Below are positions 1-5,434 of a stretch of 6,503 bases of DNA, one piece after another; within the stretch, counting starts at the first letter, position 1; the number at the start of each line of letters is the position of its first letter. Made by a program: the position numbers and the translations under genes. The notes beneath the pieces were generated by a model. That model had not been told where the DNA came from. It did no database searches and saw only the letters and a list, made by a program, of their open reading frames with translations. The stretch is from an uncultured Eubacteriaceae bacterium (lineage in GTDB: Bacteria > Bacillota > Clostridia > Lachnospirales > CAG-274), in NCBI GenBank assembly GCA_946534775.1, contig CAMNCZ010000065.1, positions 1 through 6,503 on the forward strand, given 5' to 3'.

Positions 1-19
1 CGTTGGTTATGAGTATGTA

Positions 20-37
20 GCAGAAATTTATTTCTGC
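20..37. repeat. Perfect 18-bp palindrome upstream of thiN
   Basis: The sequence GCAGAAAT-TT-ATTTCTGC is a perfect inverted repeat. As RNA it would form a stem of about 7 bp with a 4-nt loop. No T-run follows it, so it does not look like an intrinsic terminator. It lies just downstream of stop codons in two forward frames (TGA at 10-12, TAG at 18-20), so it may sit in the gap after an upstream gene whose end is outside or at the edge of the window. The third forward frame stays open to a TGA at 74-76 that overlaps the thiN ATG, but its product resembles nothing I recognise. Nothing else can be assigned in 1-60. Confidence 0.45.
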
Positions 38-72
38 GGAATACGAATATCATTAACTCAAAGGAAATTTTT

Positions 73-693
73 ATGAAAGTACTTATAATAGGAAGCGGGG
101 ATTTTAAGGCACCCGACGATCTGTCGCAAAGGCTTGTTATCGCCTGTGACGGAGGGCTTGACCACTGTGCGGCAAACGGAATAAGACCCGATAAGATATT
201 GGGTGATTTTGATTCCGTTTCCGAAAAAAGCCTTGAATATTTCAAAGATATCCCGAAAACCGTATATCCGACAAAAAAAGATATGACGGATATAGAACTT
301 GGTATGGAACTTGCTTTTGAACTCGGAGCGGAGGATATAACAATAACGGGTGCTTTAAGCGGGACAAGGCTCGATCACACGCTGTGCAATATACAACTTT
401 TGCTTAAATGCCTTGAACGCGGTATAAACGCACGGCTTATAAATAGAACAAACAGGATAGAACTGATAGATAAAAACCGTTCGCTTTGCCTTGAAAACGA
501 GGGTAAATATGTTTCTTTGCTGCCGATAACGCAAAGTGTGGAGGGTATAACACTCACGGGATTTGAATATCCGCTTGAAAATTATACACTTAACAAGGGT
601 ACTTCACTTTGCGTAAGTAATAAAATTGATAAAAACTTTGCAAAAATAACAATAAAAAAAGGTATTTTGTCAGTTATTGTTTCGGAAGATTAA
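73..693 (+). CDS. thiN: Thiamine pyrophosphokinase
   Basis: This cytosolic enzyme transfers pyrophosphate from ATP to thiamine, giving thiamine diphosphate, the cofactor of pyruvate-processing enzymes and transketolase. The 206-residue length fits the bacterial TPK family. Visible family motifs are ACDGGLDH (24-31), LGDFDS (43-48, acidic metal/nucleotide site), the KKDMTDIE segment (68-75), and GALSGTRLDHTLCN (93-106), which belongs to the conserved substrate site between subunits. The less conserved C-terminal half (about 130-206) corresponds to the beta-sandwich thiamine-binding domain. The ATG at 73 is preceded by AAGGA (61-65) at good spacing. No promoter is evident just upstream, so it is probably transcribed with an upstream gene. 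In many Firmicutes this gene follows rsgA and rpe, but those genes are not in view. No terminator follows. Identification is confident. Confidence 0.95.
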   Translation: MKVLIIGSGDFKAPDDLSQRLVIACDGGLDHCAANGIRPDKILGDFDSVSEKSLEYFKDIPKTVYPTKKDMTDIELGMELAFELGAEDITITGALSGTRLDHTLCNIQLLLKCLERGINARLINRTNRIELIDKNRSLCLENEGKYVSLLPITQSVEGITLTGFEYPLENYTLNKGTSLCVSNKIDKNFAKITIKKGILSVIVSED

Positions 694-723
694 TGTTTAA
701 ATTGTAAAATCGAACAAAAAATA

Positions 724-752
724 TTGACAAAAATTTCGGCGTGTTGTACAAT
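724..752 (+). promoter_or_regulatory. Sigma-A-type promoter for the PAS-GGDEF-EAL gene
   Basis: TTGACA (724-729) and TACAAT (747-752) are separated by exactly 17 bp, a near-consensus vegetative promoter. Transcription should start near 759, leaving a leader of about 37 nt. The -10 box overlaps an 8-bp palindrome TTGTACAA (744-751). The hexamer TTGTAC recurs at 774-779, 30 bp further on, and a 7-bp inverted pair TCGAACA (710-716)/TGTTCGA (766-772) brackets the promoter. These could be operator parts, but that is inference. Confidence 0.8.
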
Positions 753-780
753 ATAAATATAAGAATGTTCGACTTGTACG

Positions 781-787
781 AAAGGAG
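781..787 (+). promoter_or_regulatory. Ribosome binding site deciding the PAS-GGDEF-EAL start
   Basis: AAAGGAG ends 8 nt before the ATG at 796. An in-frame GTG at 787-789 overlaps this Shine-Dalgarno sequence and has no site of its own upstream, so ATG 796 is the likely start. Confidence 0.85.
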
Positions 788-795
788 TGGACATT

Positions 796-2445
796 ATGGA
801 CGAAGTAAGGCGTGTTAAGCTCGATAAACTTTTTGATGCCTTTTCTATTGTTGCCGAAGGCAACTATGTCTACCTTTGTGATATGAAATATGATATATCG
901 CGTTGGTCAAAAAACGCGGTAGATTATTTTGATCTTCCCGACGAATATATGAAGGGAGCGGGCGATATATGGGCTGAACATATACACCCCGAGGACAGAG
1001 ACAGCTACGAAAAAAGTATAGAGGATATTTTTGCGGGAAATAATGAAGGACACGATATGCAGTACCGCGCTAAGACACGCGACGGAAATTACTGTGTCTG
1101 TACCTGCCGCGGTGTTGTTATAAAAGATATTGACGGTATACCCGATTACTTTGCCGGTTCTATAAAAAACCACGGCATTTTAAGCTATGTTGACAACATA
1201 ACGGGTTTAAGAAACCTTTACGGTTTTCTTGAAGATATCAATACCCTTTTATGGAAACGCGAAAAATCACTGCTTTTAATGATAGGGTTAAGCAATTTTT
1301 CCAATATAAACGATCTTTACGGTTTTTCGTTCGGTAACGATGTTTTGTCGAAATTGGGAGATATGCTCAGAAAAAAATTTGCAAACTCGGGCCTTGTATA
1401 CAGAATGGACGGCACAAAATTTGTGCTGGTGTCAAGAAGTATATCGAAAAATGATATCAAAGGTATTTATGATGAACTGAAAGAAAGTGTAATACATAAT
1501 TATTTTGTTGACGGTCAGCGTGTGAGTCTTTCGCTGAACGGCGGTGTGGTTTATCTTGACAACTTTGACATAACAAGTGATACCTTGTATTCCTGTCTTA
1601 AATATGCTTATTATGAGTCAAAAAACAAACATATCGGCGAGCTTGTTATGTTTGAAGATGAATTAAGCAAAGACAGCCGTACATTTGTTGAAAAAATAAA
1701 TGTTATCAGAAACAGCATAGCAGAAGACTGCAGCGGTTTCTTTCTTTGCTATCAGCCGATAATAAATGCCGAAACGGACGAGTTAAAGGGTATGGAGGCG
1801 CTTATACGCTGGAAAAACGATAAATACGGCACTGTGCCGCCGATACAGTTTATACCCGTGCTTGAACAGGATACTATTTTCCCCGAACTCGGCAGATGGA
1901 TACTTAAACAGGCAATGGAAGACGGAAAGATATTTATCGAAAAATATCCCGATTTTCTTATGAACGTGAACTTGTCGTATGCACAGCTTGAAAAGCGAAA
2001 TTTTGTATCGGAACTTTTTAAGCTGCTTGAAGAAACGGGTTATCCCGCTAAAAATTTATGTCTTGAAATAACCGAACGCTGTCGTTTGCTTGATATGGAT
2101 GTGCTGAAAAGTATGTTTGAAATATGCAGGGAACGCGGTATAAAAATAGCTCTTGACGATTTTGGAACGGGCTTTGCTTCGCTTGGCGTTTTGAGAGAAC
2201 TGCCGGTAGATATAATCAAAATCGACAGAGAGTACGTTAAAAACGTTGAAAAGAGTGTTTCCGACCAGAATACCGTACAGTTTATTTCGGAACTTGCGCA
2301 GGCATTTTCGGCAGAAGTTTGTGTGGAGGGCGTAGAAACGATAGATATGCGTAATTTCCTGCGTAAATACCGTATCGGCAGTTTGCAGGGATATTATTAT
2401 TCAAAACCTATCCCCGTAGAGGAGTTTACCAAAAAATATATGTGA
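796..2445 (+). CDS. PAS-GGDEF(degenerate)-EAL protein, probable c-di-GMP phosphodiesterase
   Basis: This is a 549-residue cytosolic signalling protein with no membrane segment or signal peptide. An N-terminal PAS fold (PAS_3-like, about 15-125, with HIHPEDRDSY at 62-71) precedes a GGDEF domain (about 130-290) and an EAL domain (about 300-545). The cyclase signature is broken: RxGGDEF reads RMDGTKF (203-209), and the metal-binding Asp of the usual DxDxFK motif is Gly or Ser (IGLSNF, 163-168), so diguanylate cyclase activity is unlikely. The EAL domain keeps EALIRW (334-339), NVNLS (390-394), EITE (424-427), DDFGTG (454-459), IKID (474-477), EGVE (511-514) and QGY (531-533). It should therefore hydrolyse c-di-GMP to pGpG, perhaps under control of the PAS sensor and the degenerate GGDEF domain. 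It has its own promoter and terminator, so it is a monocistronic unit. The PAS ligand is unknown. The phosphodiesterase call is inference from residue conservation. Confidence 0.9.
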   Translation: MDEVRRVKLDKLFDAFSIVAEGNYVYLCDMKYDISRWSKNAVDYFDLPDEYMKGAGDIWAEHIHPEDRDSYEKSIEDIFAGNNEGHDMQYRAKTRDGNYCVCTCRGVVIKDIDGIPDYFAGSIKNHGILSYVDNITGLRNLYGFLEDINTLLWKREKSLLLMIGLSNFSNINDLYGFSFGNDVLSKLGDMLRKKFANSGLVYRMDGTKFVLVSRSISKNDIKGIYDELKESVIHNYFVDGQRVSLSLNGGVVYLDNFDITSDTLYSCLKYAYYESKNKHIGELVMFEDELSKDSRTFVEKINVIRNSIAEDCSGFFLCYQPIINAETDELKGMEALIRWKNDKYGTVPPIQFIPVLEQDTIFPELGRWILKQAMEDGKIFIEKYPDFLMNVNLSYAQLEKRNFVSELFKLLEETGYPAKNLCLEITERCRLLDMDVLKSMFEICRERGIKIALDDFGTGFASLGVLRELPVDIIKIDREYVKNVEKSVSDQNTVQFISELAQAFSAEVCVEGVETIDMRNFLRKYRIGSLQGYYYSKPIPVEEFTKKYM

Positions 2446-2523
2446 GAGTATTTTGTACATAACAATGCATCGATAAAACGTCTATATCGTATTATTTGAG
2501 TCAAAATACAGAGAACAATTTTG
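2446..2523. other. 3' untranslated stretch with nested inverted repeats
   Basis: This 78-nt stretch lies between the phosphodiesterase stop codon and its terminator. It contains an 8-bp inverted pair GTATTTTG (2448-2455)/CAAAATAC (2502-2509) enclosing a 5-bp pair CGATA (2471-2475)/TATCG (2485-2489). It could fold into a weak AT-rich branched structure in the mRNA tail. I see no coding sequence and no convincing promoter inside it. A function is not demonstrated. Confidence 0.35.
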
Positions 2524-2561
2524 AGCCTTTTCGTTTTTGGCAATCGAAAAGGCTGTTTTTA
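2524..2561 (+). terminator. Intrinsic terminator after the PAS-GGDEF-EAL gene
   Basis: A perfect 10-bp stem AGCCTTTTCG (2524-2533)/CGAAAAGGCT (2545-2554) encloses an 11-nt loop and is followed by GTTTTTA. This is a classic Rho-independent terminator. It ends the phosphodiesterase transcript and overlaps the putative upp promoter. Confidence 0.9.
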
Positions 2562-2565
2562 TAAA
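2537..2565 (+). promoter_or_regulatory. Putative upp promoter embedded in the terminator
   Basis: TTGGCA (2537-2542) lies in the terminator loop and TATAAA (2560-2565) at the end of its T-run. The spacing is exactly 17 bp, and each box differs from consensus at one position. The spacer is largely the descending arm of the terminator stem. The predicted start of transcription is near 2572. I found no better promoter between 2446 and 2636, so this is the best candidate for upp. Confidence 0.6.
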
Positions 2566-2576
2566 AAAGGAAACAG

Positions 2577-2618
2577 ATGAAAAGCAATTTTTTAAAGCAA
2601 TCTTTTAAAGCAATTTAA
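2577..2618 (+). CDS. Possible 13-residue leader peptide upstream of upp
   Basis: An ATG at 2577 opens a 13-codon frame (MKSNFLKQSFKAI) ending at TAA 2616-2618, only 18 nt before the upp start. AAGGA (about 2567-2571) stands upstream at workable spacing. However, if transcription starts near 2572 as predicted from the promoter, that site would not be in the mRNA, and the frame would have almost no leader. The frame is also explained by the 13-nt repeats it overlaps. It may be chance; no known leader peptide is recognised. Confidence 0.25.
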   Translation: MKSNFLKQSFKAI

Positions 2619-2619
2619 T
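2581..2619 (+). repeat. Three tandem 13-nt repeats in the upp leader
   Basis: AAAGCAAT occurs at 2581, 2594 and 2607, always 13 nt apart and each followed by an AT-rich five-base tail (TTTTT, CTTTT, TTAAT). The array fills most of the predicted upp 5' leader, directly upstream of the upp Shine-Dalgarno site. It could bind a protein or RNA, or be a slippage-generated minisatellite. Confidence 0.75.
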
Positions 2620-2636
2620 GAAAGAAGGTATATTTT

Positions 2637-3266
2637 ATGGAAAATGTAACTGTATTGGATCATCCTCTTTTAAAGCATAAAATATCTATGCTGCGCGACA
2701 AGAACACGGGAACTATGTTTTTCCGTATACTTGTTGAAGAGATCGCTATGCTTATGGGTTATGAGGCTCTCCGTGATTTGCCTACCCAACTTGTAAATGT
2801 GGAAACGCCCATTACCGAGGCCGATGTACCGATAATCGCGGGTAAGAAACTTGCGGTAGTGCCGATACTTCGTGCGGGTCTCGGTATGGTACACGGCATA
2901 CTTGCGCTTGTGCCCACGGCCAAGATAGGGCATATCGGCCTTTACCGTGATGAGGTAACGCACGAACCTCACGAATATTTCTGCAAACTGCCCGAAAATA
3001 TCGACGAAAGGCTTGTCATTCTTCCGGACCCTATGCTTGCAACGGGCGGCTCGGCAATTGCCGCAGTGGATTATTTAAAGCAGCAGGGATGCAAACATAT
3101 CAAGTTTATGTGCATTATTGCAGCACCGGAGGGCCTTAAAGCACTGCACGATGCTCACCCCGATATTGAGATATATGTCGGCAACGTTGACGAATGTCTC
3201 AACGAAAACGCTTATATAGTACCCGGTCTTGGCGATGCAGGCGACAGGATTTTCGGTACAAAATAA
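2637..3266 (+). CDS. upp: Uracil phosphoribosyltransferase
   Basis: This cytosolic pyrimidine-salvage enzyme converts uracil and PRPP to UMP and pyrophosphate. The 209-residue length is exactly that of typical bacterial Upp. Diagnostic segments include the N-terminal [16 protein letters not shown] (9-24), [10 protein letters not shown] (75-84), the PRPP-binding loop DPMLATGGS (131-139), and the uracil-binding [16 protein letters not shown] (193-208). All look intact. AGAAGG (2623-2628) lies 8 nt before the ATG. It appears to be transcribed alone from the promoter overlapping the preceding terminator. No clear terminator follows the gene, so transcripts may reach the rimP leader hairpin. I see no PyrR-type binding element in the leader. 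Confidence 0.98.
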   Translation: MENVTVLDHPLLKHKISMLRDKNTGTMFFRILVEEIAMLMGYEALRDLPTQLVNVETPITEADVPIIAGKKLAVVPILRAGLGMVHGILALVPTAKIGHIGLYRDEVTHEPHEYFCKLPENIDERLVILPDPMLATGGSAIAAVDYLKQQGCKHIKFMCIIAAPEGLKALHDAHPDIEIYVGNVDECLNENAYIVPGLGDAGDRIFGTK

Positions 3267-3276
3267 TTACAAAATA

Positions 3277-3308
3277 TTTATTGAAAAAAACGGAAATTTA
3301 TTGAAAAA
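3277..3308 (+). repeat. 12-bp direct repeat, AT-rich region upstream of the rimP promoter
   Basis: TTTATTGAAAAA occurs at 3277-3288 and again at 3297-3308, 20 bp apart (about two helical turns), just upstream of the rimP -35 box. Its A-tracts are spaced roughly by helical turns, so it could act as a curved or UP-element-like promoter enhancer. That role is inference. Confidence 0.5.
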
Positions 3309-3312
3309 GTAC

Positions 3313-3341
3313 TTGAAATTGTATTTGTTGTATGATATAAT
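3313..3341 (+). promoter_or_regulatory. Strong promoter of the rimP-nusA-infB operon
   Basis: TTGAAA (3313-3318) and a perfect TATAAT (3336-3341) are 17 bp apart. TGA immediately before the -10 box gives an extended TGn element (3333-3335). Transcription should start near 3348, leaving a leader of about 80 nt before rimP that contains the hairpin at 3365-3389. Confidence 0.85.
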
Positions 3342-3364
3342 AACAATAGTTGACGAAGTTTTGA

Positions 3365-3394
3365 GAGAGTGGGTTAAATACCCGCTCTTCTTTT
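3365..3394 (+). terminator. rimP leader hairpin, candidate attenuator
   Basis: A GC-rich stem of about 9 bp (3366-3374 with 3380-3388, one T-G wobble, loop TAAAT) is followed by a pyrimidine-rich tail TCTTCTTTT. It sits within the predicted 5' leader of rimP, after the promoter. It could be a partial terminator that attenuates the operon, or end readthrough from upp. As I recall, hairpins of this kind ahead of rimP recur in other bacteria. The T-run is interrupted by C, so full termination is uncertain. Confidence 0.6.
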
Positions 3395-3417
3395 ATGATT
3401 GGAAAAATACAGAATAC

Positions 3418-3424
3418 GAGGTGG
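3418..3424 (+). promoter_or_regulatory. Ribosome binding site deciding the rimP GTG start
   Basis: GAGGTGG stands a few bases before the GTG at 3429. An in-frame TTG at 3399 lacks such a site and would add ten residues not expected for RimP, so GTG 3429 is preferred. Confidence 0.8.
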
Positions 3425-3428
3425 TTTT

Positions 3429-3887
3429 GTGCAGGCAAAGGAAATAGTTGCCTTTACTGAAAATGCGGCTATGCCCATACTTGAAAAAAACGGACTGGAA
3501 TTTGTTGACTGCGAGTTTGTAAAGGAAGGTTCGGGATACTATTTAAGGCTTTATATCGACAAAGAAGGCGGCGTTTCCATCGACGAATGCGAACTGGTCA
3601 GCAGGGCACTTGATGAAAAACTGCCCGAGGATATAACCGATAAAGCCTATATACTTGAGGTAAGTTCGCCGGGTATAGACAGAATACTCAAACGCGATCA
3701 CGAGTATATTAAATATAAGGACAGAGATGTCGAGGTCAAGCTTTTTAAAGCCGTAGACGGCGAAAAACTGTTTGAAGGCACGTTGATCGGGCTTATTGAC
3801 GGAAAAGTTGTGATAAAAAACAATGACACCGAACTTTCTTTTGATAAAAAGGATGTTGCGTCAACACGTCTTGCCGTTAAATTCTGA
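3429..3887 (+). CDS. rimP: Ribosome maturation factor RimP
   Basis: RimP is a cytosolic assembly factor that binds the free 30S subunit and helps late maturation of its head region. Starting at GTG 3429 the protein has 152 residues, the usual family length. The N-terminal alpha/beta domain (about 1-82) ends in the hallmark ILEVSSPGIDRILK (75-88). The C-terminal SH3-like barrel (about 90-152) carries VEVKLFKAVDGEKLFEGTL. The segment GLEFVDCEFVKEG (22-34) is also typical. It is the first gene of the conserved rimP-nusA-ylxR-ylxQ-infB operon and lies 50 nt upstream of nusA. Its expression may be tuned by the leader hairpin. Confidence 0.95.
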   Translation: MQAKEIVAFTENAAMPILEKNGLEFVDCEFVKEGSGYYLRLYIDKEGGVSIDECELVSRALDEKLPEDITDKAYILEVSSPGIDRILKRDHEYIKYKDRDVEVKLFKAVDGEKLFEGTLIGLIDGKVVIKNNDTELSFDKKDVASTRLAVKF

Positions 3888-3937
3888 AAGATATATCAAA
3901 TAAAATTAAATAAGTTTTTAAGGAGGATAAAAACAAA

Positions 3938-5152
3938 ATGGACAGCCGAGAATTAATTAAGGCTCTGGACCTGATAGAAAAGGAAAAAGGTATCGACAAG
4001 GAGGTCGTTTTTGAGGCAATAGAAGCATCTTTGGTATTTGCCTGCAAAAAAAACTACGGCACTTCCGATAATATCCACGTTGATATAAACAGAGAAACGG
4101 GTGATATAAAGGTATATGCGCGTAAGGAAGTAGTTGAAGACGAATACGACGGTTTCCTGGAAATAGCTGTTGAGGATGCAAAGCAGATCGATCCTCGTTA
4201 TGAGATAGGTGATTTTATTGATTTTGAGATAACACCGAAAAACTTTGGCCGTATTTCCGCACAGACAGCTAAACAGGTTGTTGTACAGAAAATTCGTGAG
4301 GCCGAAAGAGAAAAAATATACAACGAATTTATTGAAAAAGAACGCGAGATAGATACCGCCATTGTACAGCGCACGGAAAGAAGAAATGTTATCGTTTCGC
4401 TCGGAAAGTATGAGGCTATTCTTCCGTTTAATGAACAGATACCCGGTGAGACCTATAAATTTGAGGACAGAATAAAGGTTTATATTATGGAAGTCCGTCA
4501 GACAACAAAGGGTCCGCAGATAACCGTTTCAAGAACACATTACGAACTTGTAAAGCGACTTTTTGAACTTGAAATGCCCGAGGTAAAGGACGGTACGGTA
4601 GAGATAAAGAGTATTGCAAGAGAGGCGGGTTCGCGTTCTAAAATGGCAGTTTACTCGCAAAACGAATCCGTTGATCCCGTCGGTGCTTGTGTCGGCAAAA
4701 ACGGTACCCGTGTAAATGCTGTTGTTGACGAACTTAAAGGCGAAAAAATAGATATTGTTCCCTGGAGTGAAGACCCTAAGAAATTTATTGCTTCCGCGCT
4801 TAACCCCGCCGATGTTATCTCGGTAGAGATACTTAATGAAGAGGAACATTCCGCAAGAGTTATAGTGCCCGACGATCAGCTTTCGCTTGCTATAGGCAAG
4901 GAAGGTCAGAATGTACGTCTTGCCGCTAAGCTTACGGGCTGGAAGGTAGATATAAAGGCACAGTCCCAGGCTGCGCTTTTAAGCGAACAAGTGCAGGAAG
5001 ATGAAGATATCGACGAGGATACCGATGATATCGCAGAAAATGTTTCGGAAGATGTTTCGGAGAATATTTCTGAGGACATTTCCGAAGATATTTCCGAAGA
5101 TACCGTTTCGGAAAAAGCAGATGAAGAAACGGCTGAAAACGAGGAGAATTAA
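3938..5152 (+). CDS. nusA: Transcription termination/antitermination factor NusA with acidic repeat tail
   Basis: NusA binds RNA polymerase and nascent RNA and modulates pausing, intrinsic termination and antitermination. In the 404-residue product the N-terminal polymerase-binding domain (about 1-125, starting MDSRELIKALDLIEKEKGI) is followed by an S1 domain (about 134-200), KH1 with GKNG (253-256) and KH2 with GKEG (320-323). The core ends near 350, the usual length in Firmicutes, which lack the proteobacterial acidic repeat domains. An extra tail of about 51 residues (354-404) follows. It holds about 26 Asp/Glu and only one Lys, with five tandem [IV]SE[DN] units at 369-388. The tail is probably disordered and shows no known domain. 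AAGGAGG (3920-3926) precedes the ATG at a spacing of 11. The gene is transcribed from the rimP promoter; ylxR begins 6 nt after it. Confidence 0.97.
   Translation: MDSRELIKALDLIEKEKGIDKEVVFEAIEASLVFACKKNYGTSDNIHVDINRETGDIKVYARKEVVEDEYDGFLEIAVEDAKQIDPRYEIGDFIDFEITPKNFGRISAQTAKQVVVQKIREAEREKIYNEFIEKEREIDTAIVQRTERRNVIVSLGKYEAILPFNEQIPGETYKFEDRIKVYIMEVRQTTKGPQITVSRTHYELVKRLFELEMPEVKDGTVEIKSIAREAGSRSKMAVYSQNESVDPVGACVGKNGTRVNAVVDELKGEKIDIVPWSEDPKKFIASALNPADVISVEILNEEEHSARVIVPDDQLSLAIGKEGQNVRLAAKLTGWKVDIKAQSQAALLSEQVQEDEDIDEDTDDIAENVSEDVSENISEDISEDISEDTVSEKADEETAENEEN
5042..5101 (+). repeat. 12-nt tandem repeat inside the nusA 3' end
   Basis: Five consecutive degenerate 12-nt units encode VSED, VSEN, ISED, ISED and ISED (NusA residues 369-388). 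Codons vary between copies (TCG/TCT/TCC, GAA/GAG), so the amino-acid pattern is better preserved than the DNA. Expansion by slippage followed by drift or selection is plausible. Confidence 0.85.
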
Positions 5153-5158
5153 GGTATT

Positions 5159-5434
5159 ATGATAAAAAGAAAGATACCTTTAAGAAAATGCACGGGCTGT
5201 CAGGAAATGAAAAGCAAAAAAGAGCTTATACGCATAGTCAGAAATGATGCGGGCGAATTTGCACTTGACCTTACGGGCAAAATGTCGGGCCGAGGTGCTT
5301 ATATCTGTCCGAATAAGGAATGTCTTTTAAAGGCGCAAAAATCCAAGGGCCTTGAAAGATCGTTCAAATGTGCGGTACCCAAGGAAGTATATGAGCAGCT
5401 TCAAAGGGAGCTTGAAAGCAGTGCAGATGAATAG
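5159..5434 (+). CDS. ylxR: YlxR-family RNA-binding protein (DUF448; RnpM in Bacillus)
   Basis: This is a small 91-residue basic cytosolic protein. The family hallmarks are PLRKCTGCQEMK (7-18), KKELIRIVR (20-28) and GRGAYICPNKECL (44-56). The two Cys pairs (C11/C14 and C50/C55) are a usual family pattern, possibly structural. Relatives bind RNA; the Bacillus subtilis member has been linked to RNase P modulation, so an RNA-processing role is likely but inferred here. It starts 6 nt after the nusA stop. GAGGAG at 5141-5146 is rather far from the ATG, while the closer AAGG (5151-5154) overlaps the nusA stop, so it is probably translationally coupled. Its last 8 nt overlap ylxQ. Confidence 0.92.
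   Translation: MIKRKIPLRKCTGCQEMKSKKELIRIVRNDAGEFALDLTGKMSGRGAYICPNKECLLKAQKSKGLERSFKCAVPKEVYEQLQRELESSADE

Noticed and set aside
2..76. C-terminus of an upstream gene overlapping the thiN ATG (ATGA junction)
   Set aside because: The frame is open for 24 codons to TGA 74-76, but the peptide resembles no expected neighbour (for example Rpe or RsgA) and contains the palindrome. Too little is visible to call a gene.
753..795. c-di-GMP riboswitch controlling the phosphodiesterase gene
   Set aside because: The predicted leader of about 37 nt is too short for a GEMM-I or GEMM-II aptamer and shows none of their conserved sequence.
2573..2636. PyrR-type attenuator or known riboswitch in the upp leader
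   Set aside because: The leader is short and filled with AAAGCAAT repeats. I see no PyrR binding-loop consensus and no terminator/antiterminator pair within it.
3229..3447. 72-residue forward frame spanning the upp end and the rimP leader
   Set aside because: It starts inside upp in another frame, runs across a strong promoter and hairpin, and overlaps the rimP start. It has no ribosome binding site and no recognisable motif.
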